From Cristatella mucedo (taxonomy: Eukaryota; Bryozoa; Phylactolaemata; Cristatellidae), in the NCBI GenBank assembly GCA_009760855.2, contig WPIO01000048.1:1556001-1620000 (forward strand): a stretch of DNA of 64,000 nucleotides, in the 5' to 3' direction. Position numbers and translations under genes: made by a program. The notes beneath the pieces were generated by a model. It did not search any database. It worked only from the letters and a program-made list of their open reading frames with translations, and was not told the DNA's origin. This document shows, one piece after another, positions 1 to 49,429 of the stretch (position 1 is its first letter; each line of letters begins with the position of its first letter).

Positions 1-1067
1 GCTGGACGAGTTACATTTTCGAATCGTGGTTTTGAGAGCTCAGATGGGTGGCCACTTGTGAGAAGATATCTTGGAAAGACTATAGTGGTTGAAAGCAGTA
101 GATTCTTGTACTCGTGGCTGCCAGTGGCTTTGCTAGGTGTGCTAATGGCTGTTTCCTAACACTTAGCCACAGATCCAACACTCGAATGTCAAATAGCACT
201 AGTTTCTACAAATAAAATTGTGAAAACTAATATCGTCTTGCATTCAAACTTTCCAATAGCCTCTATTTGAATACTTTCAAATCTGACTTTGTCAAACTTT
301 AAAAAGTATTCCATCTCTTTCAAGGTTTTTTCTCTATTTTTATATCAATTAAATAAGTCACACTATGTTAGTTTGTTTAATAAAGTAGAGATGTAACAGA
401 TAAGGTTTAAACTGCAGGTGCAATGTAACTATGTCTTGAGACTAGTCTGGGGTCTTGAATTTAGGTGAAAACGAGGAATTCTATTCGAACTGCTCTGTAG
501 AAAGACTCTGTTGGTGCTGCAAGCCCCCAACAACATCTTGGAAAAACGAAAATTAAATTATTTTGCTATACCGTGATCTTTTTTTTCGCGTCGAATGTTT
601 TGGGGAATCATGGGGATCGCTCCCTGTCATACAGTAGATTCGTCCAGCTTAGGTTTCTGCTTTGGGACAGCTTTCACATATGCCCTAATTCGCTTCCATC
701 GTTTCCTGGTCCGTGCAGGAGGCGGCTTTATCTTTAATGGCCAGTGACTTGCCACTTAGTCAGTGATGGGCAGTGACTTGCGACACGTAATGGCCACATC
801 ACAGACCAGACAGAACACATTTTTGGTTAGTTTCCTTTTCGTGAAAGAAACTAATTGACCCTGCCTGTGCTGCAGGCTGCCTTGAAGCGTTTCGGTCTGC
901 GCCCACGTACTGCTCTGTGCAAGACTGCCTGTAGCACCATCTGCCGAACGAGCGGACCCAAGGTCTCGCCTTCGATTAAATTATTAATGCCGACGACGAT
1001 TCTCGTCGTCGTTCCGGCATCAGGCTGCCAGTCTACGCAAGCTAGTCTGGCTCGCTTGGTTACCCAG
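1..1067. other. Upstream TMC intron or flank
   Basis: AT-rich to about 850, then higher GC. It should contain or adjoin the exon preceding TMC helix 1, but I could not identify one with a matching phase and TMC-like residues. Confidence 0.5.
987..1020. repeat. GC-rich hairpin upstream of TMC exon a
   Basis: GACGACGA (992-999) pairs with TCGTCGTC (1003-1010) across a TTC loop. Outside it, ATGCC pairs with GGCAT (1016-1020) beyond a 5-nt bulge. Confidence 0.7.
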
Positions 1068-39250
<38,183 letters not shown>

Positions 39251-39717
39251 GACGGTTTCCGCGGTGCCAATTTGTGGGCAGACTCGGCGGCGGTGCGAAA
39301 ACTCGGCGAGTCGCCTAGCTAGCGCGTAGCTATAAGAGCATTCGGGCTTACGGTCGGGGATAATAACAATTATAGTACTTTTAACAACGCTGTGTGCAAT
39401 TAACTCTTTTTCGCATTGCTCTAAGAGAACCCAATCGATATTGAAAGCACGCGACAAAATTAAGATTGGTCGCAAGCGCGAACCAAACCGAAAAAAATTT
39501 CCTCATCCTTGCAAAAACTCGGTCGCTCTTCCAGCACTGCTCGCCTCCGCAGCATTCGACGCAGAACTGCCCTCGCAGTGCCTACGGTCCAGTAACTATC
39601 CTCACTCTGCAACTCATGCTAAATTATGAATACATAACCCAAGATAAAAGCCTCCATACCCACTGCAACTGTCAGCCGGCCATAAACTGGCCATAATGAA
39701 CTAAATGTCAGAGTGGC

Positions 39718-39723
39718 AATAAA
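39718..39723 (+). promoter_or_regulatory. Candidate TMC poly(A) signal AATAAA
   Basis: First AATAAA after the TMC stop codon, about 470 bp downstream. A LINE family B fragment begins about 30 bp further on. Cleavage here is inference. Confidence 0.4.
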
Positions 39724-39752
39724 ATGGCCACAGCACGATCACCGAAGCCTTT

Positions 39753-40266
39753 CTAGGATGGTTGCCGGTTGAGCAAAGGATACAGAGCAAAGTTCTTATG
39801 CTGACCCACAAGGCCCGCCACGGCTTGGCTCCTTCGTACCTAGCTGAACTGCTGCATCAGTTTCAGCCTGTTCGTGCCCTGAGGTCCTGTGTGGACAATA
39901 AATTAGCTGTCCCATTCCTCCGCTTAAAGACAGTTGGCGACGGAAGCTTTAGCTCTGCAGGTCCTAGACTGTGGAACTCGCTTCCACAATTCTTACGCAA
40001 CGACAACTACTCTCCTACTGCCGACTATGGCTCAGCTTTTTCAGCGGTCCTGAGCTGCTACTTCTTTGCTACCTCAACTGCTCTCCTGACTCTGCTATGC
40101 TTCCCACTTTCTCTTTGTTGTGTGAGACGAAGTCTGTTGGCTACCGAATGCGTACCGAAAGCCGCTTAGGCTGTGAGTGGGCTATACAAAACTCTCCTGC
40201 GTAACATTTCCCACGTGGTCTTTATGACTTTGTGGGGTTACAGACGGAAATACATTACATTACATT
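39753..40266 (+). mobile_element. LINE family B 3' fragment
   Basis: Starts at GGATGGTTGCCGGTTGAGC and carries PVEQRIQSKVLMLTHKARHG and the family B C-terminus, ending in ACATT units. 5'-truncated. Confidence 0.88.
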
Positions 40267-40332
40267 TATCGGAAGATCTTTGCCCGGTCATATCCGCGTT
40301 TTGGAGTCTGCCAGTGAGATAGAACCTAAATA

Positions 40333-40376
40333 TTATATTATATATATTATTATTATATATTATATAATATATTAAT
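40333..40376. repeat. AT-only tract
   Basis: A short tract of TATTATATTA-type sequence without G or C. Confidence 0.8.
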
Positions 40377-40392
40377 AGTGTTTGTTTTCCAG

Positions 40393-40765
40393 TAATTCCC
40401 ACGCGAGATGAGAGGCGCTCGAGAAGAAATCAGCGATCCCAGTATCAAAAGCTGCAGAAAGATAAAGCAAAACAAGCAGAGAGACTCAAGCTACGCCTGC
40501 ATTCCTTGGAAGGTCAGTAAAGACTCAAAGCACTGTTGACTCTGAAAAGTTATTAGCTCCTAAACCAGAGTGGAAATTTCTAGCTAGGTTTGAAGCATCA
40601 ATTTTGAGAGTTAAGCTGGTCTTCCACAAATGTTACCCGTATCTTTAATAGGAATGGTAGTAGGAAGAATGCGTGGAAGTTGCTTAAGTGTTTTGTCTTG
40701 TGATCCTTCCACACTGGTTTTCTGACTGCAGCCTTTTTGAAAGATGCTGTGACCTGACATGAAAC
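40393..40765 (-). mobile_element. Decayed LINE family A polymerase fragment
   Basis: The minus strand aligns to the family A region from GITGTALQW back to PAPFKKAVVRPL, with many changes. Cut off at the following TA tract. Confidence 0.6.
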
Positions 40766-40769
40766 TAAC

Positions 40770-40918
<149 letters not shown>

Positions 40919-41371
40919 GGCGACAGGTCATAAACCAGCAGCACTACTCATGCAATCTTTACAGCTCGCTGCAAAAGCAACAGTAAATACGAATAAGTTA
41001 TTGACAGGCCAGCGAGGACTCGCTGCGGTCCCCTAGAATCCTGGCTGCTTGCCAAATATCCCAGTAGTTTCCGGCAGCTCGTAGGAAAAAATAATTATTC
41101 AGGCCAGGGTAGTGCTAGTCGCCTATATACGTCTTTTTGAAGTACATATCTGGCTTAGAGCATTGACGAGTCACGAGCGTTATTCGCTCATACCAGCATG
41201 GGTAGGGGGTGTCGCTGCCTACCTCCAAGTACGTACTACGACTTCCTGTCAAGCAGGGTATCGACCCCCGGGTTGTCTCACTCACCTGTCGGTCCTTCCA
41301 TTCTCTTGCTCTGGCATATCTTTCCGAAATTCCTCCGTCTCAGGCTTGGTGTCTCAAAAAGTCTTGCCACT

Positions 41372-41553
41372 TAAGTGATCGTTGATCAACCAAGTTGGAT
41401 TTCAATGTTCATGCCTGGGACACATTACACTTGGCAGCAAGATAAAGTAGCTATGCACACTGCTGCCCGGGCAGTGAAGAATTGTTTGACGAATCCTGGT
41501 TTGATGCTAATGCAGTATCTCAGCCAGCCGCCTGATTTGAACTACGTAGTACG
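41372..41553 (+). pseudogene. Tc1/mariner transposase relic (DDE region)
   Basis: The plus frame contains WQQDKVAMHTAARAVKNCL and, further on, LSQPPDLNYV. These match the Tc1-family block W-x-x-Q-Q-D-N-x-x-x-H-T-A ... W-P-S-Q-S-P-D-L-N-P-I-E around the second and third catalytic residues. The rest of the enzyme and the terminal repeats are not recognised, so this is a fragment. Confidence 0.6.
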
Positions 41554-42244
41554 ACTTTGAAGTGATATCGACAGGTATCTGAACCTGAGTGCTAAGCGAA
41601 GAGCAGTAGCCGACAGTAAAACGAAGGCTCAGTGATCGTGCACCAGCAAAATTGTTATATATGAATGCAATAAATCCTATTCCTTTCAAACGCTGTAAGA
41701 GAATTTACTCTATCCAGGCACGTGTACAAATACTCCAGGGCCCGATCCAAGGCCCTGTTGAGTGAATGCCAATCAGCTTACCCCTGGGCCAAATCAGGGC
41801 GTTAGCAGTCTGCTGGACTCGGGGCATGCGCTAGGGCATTTCCATGTGAGTACATTTCAGCAGCAACACAAAGGTGGGTGGAATTTTGAGATAAAGAGAG
41901 AGAGAACAGGAGAAAAAGGGGGAGAATGAGAGAGACTCTTAAAGTTGCTATTGCAATACAAATTAAGTGATAGCCACTGACCATCAGAAATACATAGAAC
42001 CATGAACTTACCCGATTCAAACGTGTTTGCCACCAGAAACGCGATGTTTTTTTCATGAGTAGACTTTTTAGAAAAATGTTTTGGGAAGCAAGGAGCGAAA
42101 TTAACCGCCCTCCTGATGCTCTGTCAACTTTGAGCCCCCTTGACCCGTTAGCCGCGCATCCGCGACCACTCCGCACCCCCCCCCCCCCCAACGTTAGCCG
42201 AGCATCAGGCTGCCGCATAGCAACTATCAACCAATTCTGCAGCC

Positions 42245-42423
42245 ATTCAAATTTCAATTCCTGTAACGTGCACTGGTTTTGTAGCTTCTTGAGTTTTTGT
42301 ACTGGATTTTTTGGAAGAAACAGCAAAACAGATAACGGTATTTTGGATCTTGTCTTGACGACTTATCTCCAACTTGGTCCAGTACCCTTTAATGAGACGA
42401 ATATCTTAATATTATTTTTATAA
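42245..42423 (+). pseudogene. Possible LINE endonuclease relic, third family
   Basis: The frame reads FLSFCTGFFGRNSKTDNGIL, then DLVLTTYLQLGPV. 'N-x-I-L-D-L-V-L-T' is a common motif in endonucleases of Jockey/RTE-type LINEs. It is short and isolated, so the call is tentative. Confidence 0.3.
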
Positions 42424-43218
42424 GGTTGAGGACAAAGTTCATGCACCTTTACTTTCATTAAAACATAAATAAATTCCGGAAATTATTTTCATTAGATTAC
42501 TATTAAAATTACTGCACACGAACTTTTTCCTTAATCTCATAGTATTAGAGACTGGGCAACTGAAGCTGTTCAAAGCATGCCGCTAGGCACATCAGCTCTT
42601 GAGCCCGCAGGTCAACTGACATTATCCGCTCCTCGTAATACTGTTGGCGACAGCCTTGATGCTTGGCATGTCTCAAATTGCTGATTCCCTCACATCACTT
42701 CTTAAGGTCAGGCTAGATCGAGATGCATCATCTTCTTAAACATCTAAAAATTATCTTGCCTCTGCCAGTATCTCTCTCATTAGTTTAAGTTCTCTTTCTT
42801 AGGGGATTACTTAACCGGTTCGACAAGCCGTAGCCGTTTTCTAAAGCGTGAGCAAAAGGTCAGGACCGCAGGTTCGAGTCACTGAAGCAGAAGGTCAAGG
42901 GGCGCAGTCTTGCGTTGAACTCGGTGCTCTGCGAGTGGAGAGAATGATGACCATTTCAAGCCCTGCGGATGGGAGCATCGGCGAGCATTTTCGCGTCGTT
43001 GGGGCGACCAATTGTTAATGCTCAAACTAAGACTACGGTAATTGGGACGGCTCGCCATTAACATAACGAGAGTCAGCTCACCCTCTTGGGACTGCTGGCT
43101 CGGACGCTGATAAGCTGATTGGCTCCTGCTCAGCGGCTAGACGGCGGCTCGCACAGCTCGCACAGCCGTCAGACTGGCCGTTCGGTTTGACAACTGTCCA
43201 TGCCTAGGAGCGCCAAGC

Positions 43219-44755
43219 TGTCGTGGCGGACCAGCTAAACTCGTATATCGAAACCTCACACCTTGCTAGTAAGTTCCAGTCTGGCTTTAGAGCTAATCAC
43301 TCCACAGAGTCAGCATTGCTTCGGGTATACAACGACCTACTTAGGAATGCAGACATGGGTAGAGTGTCTCTGCTTGTTTTGCTCGATCTTTCGGCAGCTT
43401 TTGACACCATCGATCACAAAGTTCTTCTAGAGCGCCTCTCATCTCGCCTGGGCATCACTGGCACTGCTCTGCAGTGGTTCAGGTCCTATCTCAGTGGGAG
43501 ACTCCAGAGTATTGACGTGAATGGACAAAGATCATCTGAAGTACCTCTAAAATATGGAGTACCTCAGGGCTCAGTGCTAGGTCCGGTTCTTTTCACGGTT
43601 TATACTCTGCCTCTTGCTGATGTGATTGCCAAGCACAATCTAGGCTTTCACTTCTATGCGGATGACACTCAGTTGTACCTTTGCTTTGATCCCTCCCAGC
43701 CTTCGAGCACCTCAAATTCTCTCAACTCACTAGTTGCATGCATTGATGACATCCGCACATGGATGGCAGCAAATTTTCTAAAACAACGATGATAAAACTG
43801 ACTTACTAGTTATGGGCAAACCCAGTGTGATCCAGAGATTGGAAAGGCTGACTCTCAAAATTGGCTCTGCCACCATATCTCCTGTCGAATCAGCTCGGAA
43901 TCTAGGTGTCATATTCCAAAGCTACCTGTCGTTAGACGACCATATCAGCTCTACAGTCAAACCCGCCTATTTTCAGCTTCATAACATTGCTAAAATTCGG
44001 GCTTGTTTAGATAAAGATACCACGTCCAAGTTAGTTCATGCATTCGTGACATCCCGTCTCGACTTCTGCAACTCACTGCTTACTGGCCTACCAGCATGTG
44101 CGATCAGGCGATTGCAGCTGGTGCAAAACTCTGCAGCTAGGCTTGTCTGTCGTGAGCGTCGCAATTGCCACATTACTCCACTTCTCGCCGACCTGCACTG
44201 GTTACCAGTCAAGCAACGGATTGACTTCAGGGTTTTGTCGCTCACTTTTAGGTCCCTTCATTCTATGGCTCCAGCCTATCTGTCAGATATACTACCCCAT
44301 CAGGCCAAGCATCGTACCACCCGCTTCTCGGAATCCAACAGTTTAGAAATACCTCATACAAGCCTCAAATCCTTTGGAGACCGTGCATTTAGTTCATATG
44401 CTCCCAAAGCCTGGAACTCCCTCCCGACCTGCGTCAAAACATCCCCTGACCTGACCACATTTAAAAGGAACCTAAGAAAACACCTATTTAGGACAGCATT
44501 TAGTGGGTCCCTGTGATTCGTCTTTGATGTGCTTATGCGTGCTGACACTGTGCATGCTGCCACTAACCGCATTTGCATGCTGACCCTGTGCATGTCACCC
44601 CTAACCATATTATTCATCTCGTTTGTTTTTCAAGCATGATTTTACTTACCATTCAATTGCATTTCACTTTACAGCAAAGGTAAAGCGCCTAGAGAGAGAT
44701 TGAGTTCTCTGAGGGCGATTTATCAAGTGAATTATTATTATTATTATTATTATTA
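43219..44755 (+). mobile_element. LINE family A, young 5'-truncated copy with one small deletion
   Basis: Frame 43223-43792 holds LLVLLDLSAAFDTIDHKVLL, GVPQGSVLGP and FYADDTQLYL, then breaks at AANFLK by loss of two bases relative to the copy at 19693-20936. Frame 43812-44516 resumes at MGKPSVIQRLERL and runs to LFRTAFSGSL. The 3' UTR, stem-loop and (ATT)n follow. Apart from the truncation and this deletion, no damage is visible. Confidence 0.9.
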
Positions 44756-44795
44756 AGCTTATAGACTCCCTGCCGAGCAGCGGACGCACCACCTA

Positions 44796-44964
44796 AGCGT
44801 GATGGCACACTAGGAAAGGTGGTTGCTTTCAGCGACCTCGGTCCCGAGGTCGTGGATTCGATTCTTCCGGTGAGTGATTCTGTATCGCCACTGCAAGCGG
44901 CGGTGATAGCCGTAAAGGCTCTTCTGTCGCTATACAAAAAGAGGCTGTTTAATCAGCTAGGATG
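44796..44964 (+). mobile_element. tRNA-derived SINE
   Basis: GCGTGATGGCACACTAGG, the palindromic GACCTCGGTCCCGAGGTCG, GGATTCGATTC (B box), GCAAGCGGCGGTGATAGCCG and GTTTAATCAGCTAGGAT. One of the best-preserved copies. Confidence 0.82.
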
Positions 44965-45039
44965 TTAAGCCCGCATGAGCTAGAAAGCTTTCAAAACTGT
45001 CCGGACGTGCTACGCTCTTGCGATTCCTTTTTTACTAAC

Positions 45040-45195
45040 GAAGCAGTGAGTGAATTTTTTTTAATAAGCAGCGAGTATTTTTCTTTTAAACAGCGACTCT
45101 ATTTTTTCTAATGAATGAGCGATTCTAGTTTTTCTTATGAAGCAGCGATTCCATTTTTGTATACAGCGGCGATCCTGTTTTTAGATGCGCGAAAG
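45040..45195 (+). repeat. Imperfect tandem repeat (AGCAGCGATTC + T-run)
   Basis: Five to six degenerate units of about 30 bp, each with GAAGCAGCGATTC-like sequence followed by a T-rich stretch. Confidence 0.65.
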
Positions 45196-45307
45196 AGGCG
45201 ATTCGCTTCCGCTTCCGCTTGAAGAAGCTTACCGAGCTGCTCGCTGCTTCTGACTTTACAAGTTGAGCATGCAAATTTCATGTTGAACACCTCTTAGGGT
45301 CTGAAGA

Positions 45308-45360
45308 ATGCTTTATTTAATGCTTATTTAATTTTATTTAATGCTTTATTTAATGCTAGG
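45308..45360 (+). repeat. TTTAATGCTTTA tandem repeat
   Basis: Three to four copies of ATGCTTTATTTA-like units. Confidence 0.7.
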
Positions 45361-46582
45361 GAAATGGCCTGCAAACTATAAGGCCCTGGATATCGGATTA
45401 ATTAATCGAAGAGCGACGGACGGTCTTTTGAACAATGAACCGCTGACGTCTAAAGTTCGCGGCTGAACGTGCTTCTAAAGTGGCTAAAGTGTGCGGCTAA
45501 ATGCTCTGCTTGAAGATCAGTGAACTCGTCTACGATAAATCGTTAGCCCCCCCCCACCGCGTTGCGGCTAACGGCCATGCAGCACCTAGCTTTTTCGTGG
45601 ATAATTAAAGGTCCTATTGTACTTAGCCCCACATTTCAAGCATGCCTAAAAAGAGATTGATAGTGAGCCCGTGCCTCTGTTAGCGACAGGATAAGACAGG
45701 TCCTATCGCAATTGCTCAGTCGTGCCGCTCGGCCCCAGCTATAATTGGCTAATAAATGAGCAGAGTAAAACGTCTAGATCTCGTAAACTCAAATCCGGGC
45801 CTCGATGAGCCTCTAGCGCTCTGGCGTGACTCACCTGGCTACCGGTGCTCTGGAACGGCAAGTTGATGAATTAAGCACCCCTGCCCATCGGAATGCCTGC
45901 AGGCCTAGGTTCGAGGCCGCCGCCACCGCTGTTCCAGCTCCTCGTTCAGCTGTGAGCCTCCCTTTAACACTCCGTGGCATCTTGCCTGCAGTACAAGTAA
46001 AGGTCGGCTTTATCAGTGGATCTAGTTATACTGTGGCAGCAGACCTCAAACGGCTATCGGGAGAAGCCAATACAGGTTGGCATGCTGCTGGACTGAAACC
46101 TTCGATCGCTCTCAGTCGTGAAGTGTCAAAACCGAACCCGCGGCCTGAGACAGTAGGCCCGTCCATCGCGCTACTTAGCTTCCAAGGAAAGGCTACCAGA
46201 CGGTGGTTCCAGAGGCTTCATGGGAGATCCGCCTTCACGTGCCGAATCAGGTCATTTTGCAGAGGGATTTACAGTAGTGAGTTGACTATGCTCAGCAGTC
46301 TACTAGACCAGCTCGCGTTCCTTGTGCAATTTCAGGAACGGTTTTGGAAAAAAAGGAAATCTTCTTAAAGCAGCCGATCTTGTTTTTTAGAAGCCTTAAA
46401 GAGGTCATTCATTTTTTACAAGTCTAAGAAAGCTGCTGGGCAGTTCTGTGAGCAATTAATGATAACAGTAAAATGTGGTGCCTTAAGGGAGCCAATTATC
46501 TTGCTGGGCACTCTGCGAATGCTTGGTAATTCATTTGTGATAATATTCCCAATTCAGTACGTGGAATGTCACATTGGACTAT

Positions 46583-46985
46583 TCACAGTGACCCATATAA
46601 TGCTGTGATGAACAGACAAGTAATAGCTCCTTGTGTACAGTTCGTCAAGTAAGGGAAAGCCGTGGTATTAGTCGGAAATGAAATCCAAGCAATGACAGCA
46701 TACGAACTGAAAGCACAATATCCGCAGGAAGTGAGGTTTACTTGAGGCACAGCATAAGGATTTGAGTCAGAAAATAGGGTTACATATTTCCGATGGATAG
46801 GTCGGAACAATGCAACGAAAGGGCGCTGAGTGAAAGAAAGAGTGACCGATCCTGTGCCCAGTCTAACTTTGGTAGCCACAGTGTTTAATACAGTTCGTGG
46901 ATAGTATCCGACAGGGACTGCAAATGAAATATGAAATAACTGAGCAGCTGTACTCTGAGCTGAGAGCCAGAGATGTGAGCAGCAC
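46583..46985 (-). mobile_element. Decayed LINE family A fragment
   Basis: The minus frame retains pieces of the C-terminal region (DSNPYAVPQVNLTSCGYCAF against [20 protein letters not shown]). Confidence 0.5.
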
Positions 46986-47234
46986 TGTGGTTAGTGCTGG
47001 ACATTTGTAGTTCCATAGGGCTGTCAAATAGAAAGCCAATTGTTAATTACTTGTAAGAGTTGCGTTAATTCGCAAGCGATCTTTATTGCTGCCGCGCTCA
47101 GTTATCGTCAGGATACCTGGATCCATCGAGCCAGCCTGTACAGCTCGCTAGTCGCCGTGCTCCACTGTGCTAGTGTATCCTCCCTACGACATCATTCGAG
47201 CGGCAGTAACTGTCATCTCTTCTGCCATTCTAGT

Positions 47235-47695
47235 CAAGACAGTTGAACGAGTGGTGGCCCAGCAGCTCAGCGATTACAGAAGTTGATCCATTCTTGTTCA
47301 ATTTACAGCACACCATTTCACGGAAACTGCTGCTACTGGTTTACAATGACCTTCAGAACTACGGCGCTTAGGATAGAGCCTCTCTACTAGTCGTCCTAGA
47401 TATCTTAGCGACATTTGACTCAATTTACCACCAGGCTCCTCAGCTGCATTAATCGAGACTGCAAAGTATCCCTGCCAAAGTGCCATTCTTTGTCACATAA
47501 TCACACCGCAGAGTCGGCATTGGTTCAGATGTAAAAGGACCTTCTCAGGAATGCAGGCTTGCGTAGTGTCGTTGTGCTTCCTTTGCTTGAGTTTATGGCT
47601 GCGTTTGATATCGTCAAATGCTTTTTGAGCTCCTCTCATCAGCATATGTAAAGTGTCTAGCAAGAGATTCAGTTCTCCGAGGGCGTTATACAAAA
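47235..47695 (+). mobile_element. Decayed LINE family A fragment
   Basis: Plus strand: GAACGAGTGGTGGCCCAGCA matches the region coding ERVVADQ. Later SLLVVLDILATFDSIYHQ corresponds to SLLVLLDLSAAFDTIDHK, with stops, an internal partial duplication, and a decayed tail at 47650-47695. Confidence 0.55.
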
Positions 47696-47700
47696 GGATT

Positions 47701-47758
47701 GTTACGCCGAAGGCTCGGCGGAATAGGCTTAACCTGCCTGCTCACCTAGCGGCGTAAC
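47701..47758. repeat. Short unit bounded by inverted GTTACGCC/GGCGTAAC
   Basis: 58 bp with 8-bp perfect inverted ends and an inner hairpin GCCGA-AGGC-TCGGC. It begins right at the end of a decayed LINE tail. Confidence 0.55.
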
Positions 47759-47994
47759 CTACCGCCTGATGCCATTCGGAGCGCGTCTACACGCCATAAG
47801 CAGGCCGCCACGAAACGAGCTTTTCTTGCGATGACCTACTTACCGTTACTAAAGGGGGTCGTGAGTCCGCGGCGTGAATTGGAAAGCGAGACACATAAAT
47901 TAGGGATTTTACTGAGCTTTATTCACAAGCGCACAGTCGTTGCGCGTATAGCTCAGCTTTATCTCCACACTCCTCACACATTCTCAACAGCACA

Positions 47995-48330
47995 AGCACT
48001 CTTGCGGAGGGAATACGTCCCATCACTTAGGCTACCAACGTCTATTGTGGGGTACGACCCAAATAGGACGATAAGCCCGAACCGGAGCCTAGACCCTGAC
48101 TGGAGAGCTAGGGCTCCGCTTCCACCTTACGGCTGGAATACCCCATGCACTACACCGAGCACTCTTGCGGAGGAAACGCGTCTCCACACTTCGGCTACTT
48201 ACGTCTCTAGTGGGCACGACCCAAGTAGACGGAGCCCGAACCGGAGCCTAGGCCCTGACCGGAGAACTAGGGCTCTGCTTCCACATTACGGCAGGAGTAC
48301 CTCACACGTTACACCAAGCACTCTTGGCGG
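47995..48330 (+). repeat. Tandem duplication, about 160-bp unit
   Basis: The block starting AGCACTCTTGCGGAGG occurs at 47995, 48158 and (start only) 48317. The units share CCCGAACCGGAGCCTAG and GAGCACTCTTGCGG and differ by scattered substitutions. Confidence 0.85.
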
Positions 48331-48573
48331 GACCACTTGCACGCGCATGCGCACACACACAAAACACAGAATAAACACAACATGCGAGCTCAAGCGCTAT
48401 ACGACCGTATTCGATGGCTGTGGTTTGTTCGCACAGCAGAGAGACAGCCGATGCCCAACACCGACAGTTTATTACTAACGCACGGAGCCGAAGAGTGCAC
48501 GGCTCCCCTCGGCCCCTGCTCTCACATGACTCCCCGTCCCCTGGTCGACTATGATGATTCATCGACCACAACT

Positions 48574-48768
48574 GTGCACCGGCCGACCCTGATGGTGAAT
48601 CCACCATCTGGCCACCAGCTGGTCCATGCCCTATCAAAGGCGGACCACAGCAGTGCACTGGCCGACCCTGATGGTGAATCCACCATCTGTGCACCAGCTG
48701 GTTACTGGCACTGGCCTGTGTCCATACCACATCACAGGCGGACCACAGCTGTGCACCGGCCCCTCTCG
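48574..48768 (+). repeat. Tandem repeat, 79-bp unit
   Basis: GACCCTGATGGTGAATCCAC with flanks starting GTGCAC occurs at 48574 and 48653, with a partial third unit from about 48751. Confidence 0.85.
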
Positions 48769-49108
48769 GTGGTGCTTCTAACAGCTCACCAGTGGCTTAT
48801 CAGAGGAGCCTGCATACAATACATACATACGAACAACAAGCTCCCTTGACCTTAAGGTCACAAGTCAGGAGCCGACATACAATACATACATACATACGTA
48901 CATACAAGCTACAGTGGCTTCAACCGAATCATCCTGGCGCTGTCTCGTCCTGTCCCTCAATCGCTGGTGAACAACTCGCCCTCCTCCTTCGCTTTCAGAG
49001 AAACGAGTCCGGCAACCACCTGCGACGGCGTCGAGACAGAGCCGAAGATGAAGAAGAGGCTACTAGTGAACGTCACCCTATCATTAGATAACTAGCCGGA
49101 ACAATGGA

Positions 49109-49356
49109 GTTGACACTCCAGCGAATGTCAATCACCTCAGCAACCTCTGCGTCCCCTTGCTCGCAGCTCGAGAACGCAGATGCTCTTCACCCACTTCTTT
49201 TGTTCTCACGGAAACCCTCCAGCAAATCTAGGTTGGCTGGTGGCGACAGCGACCTCGGGCAAGCGTTGCCCTATTCTCAAATTGATAGCAGAAACTATAG
49301 GGTTGACACTCCAGCCAATGTCAGTCACCTCAGCAACCTCTGCGTCCCCTTACTCT
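49109..49356 (+). repeat. 55-bp direct repeat, two copies 193 bp apart
   Basis: The block from GTTGACACTCCAGC to TCTGCGTCCCCTT occurs at 49109-49163 and 49302-49356 with about four differences. Confidence 0.88.
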
Positions 49357-49429
49357 AGGACAGAGACGTTTCCTGCTGAGCAATTCTAATGCACTCTAAA
49401 ACTGAGTCAGGCCGGCGATGTGCTACAGG

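Larger units (their letters stand above)
44965..46582. other. Intergenic, mostly unique
   Basis: Two short tandem repeats (listed) and a 180-codon frame at 45826-46368 with no family resemblance; a box-B-like GGTTCGAGGCC at 45908 hints at SINE-derived sequence. Confidence 0.45.

Noticed and set aside
41112-41378. 88-codon frame as the N-terminal part of the Tc1 transposase
   Set aside because: No similarity to transposase N-terminal motifs; it looks like unrelated or reverse SINE-like sequence.
44796-44964. SINE heads as functional tRNA genes
   Set aside because: Their acceptor and anticodon stems do not close, and about 100 bp of unrelated body follows.
45826-46368. 180-codon frame as a gene
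   Set aside because: No motif, no splice or promoter context, and it includes SINE-like sequence.
47831-48478. 215-codon frame as a gene
   Set aside because: It lies across a 160-bp tandem duplication, and the translation shows only the repeated blocks.
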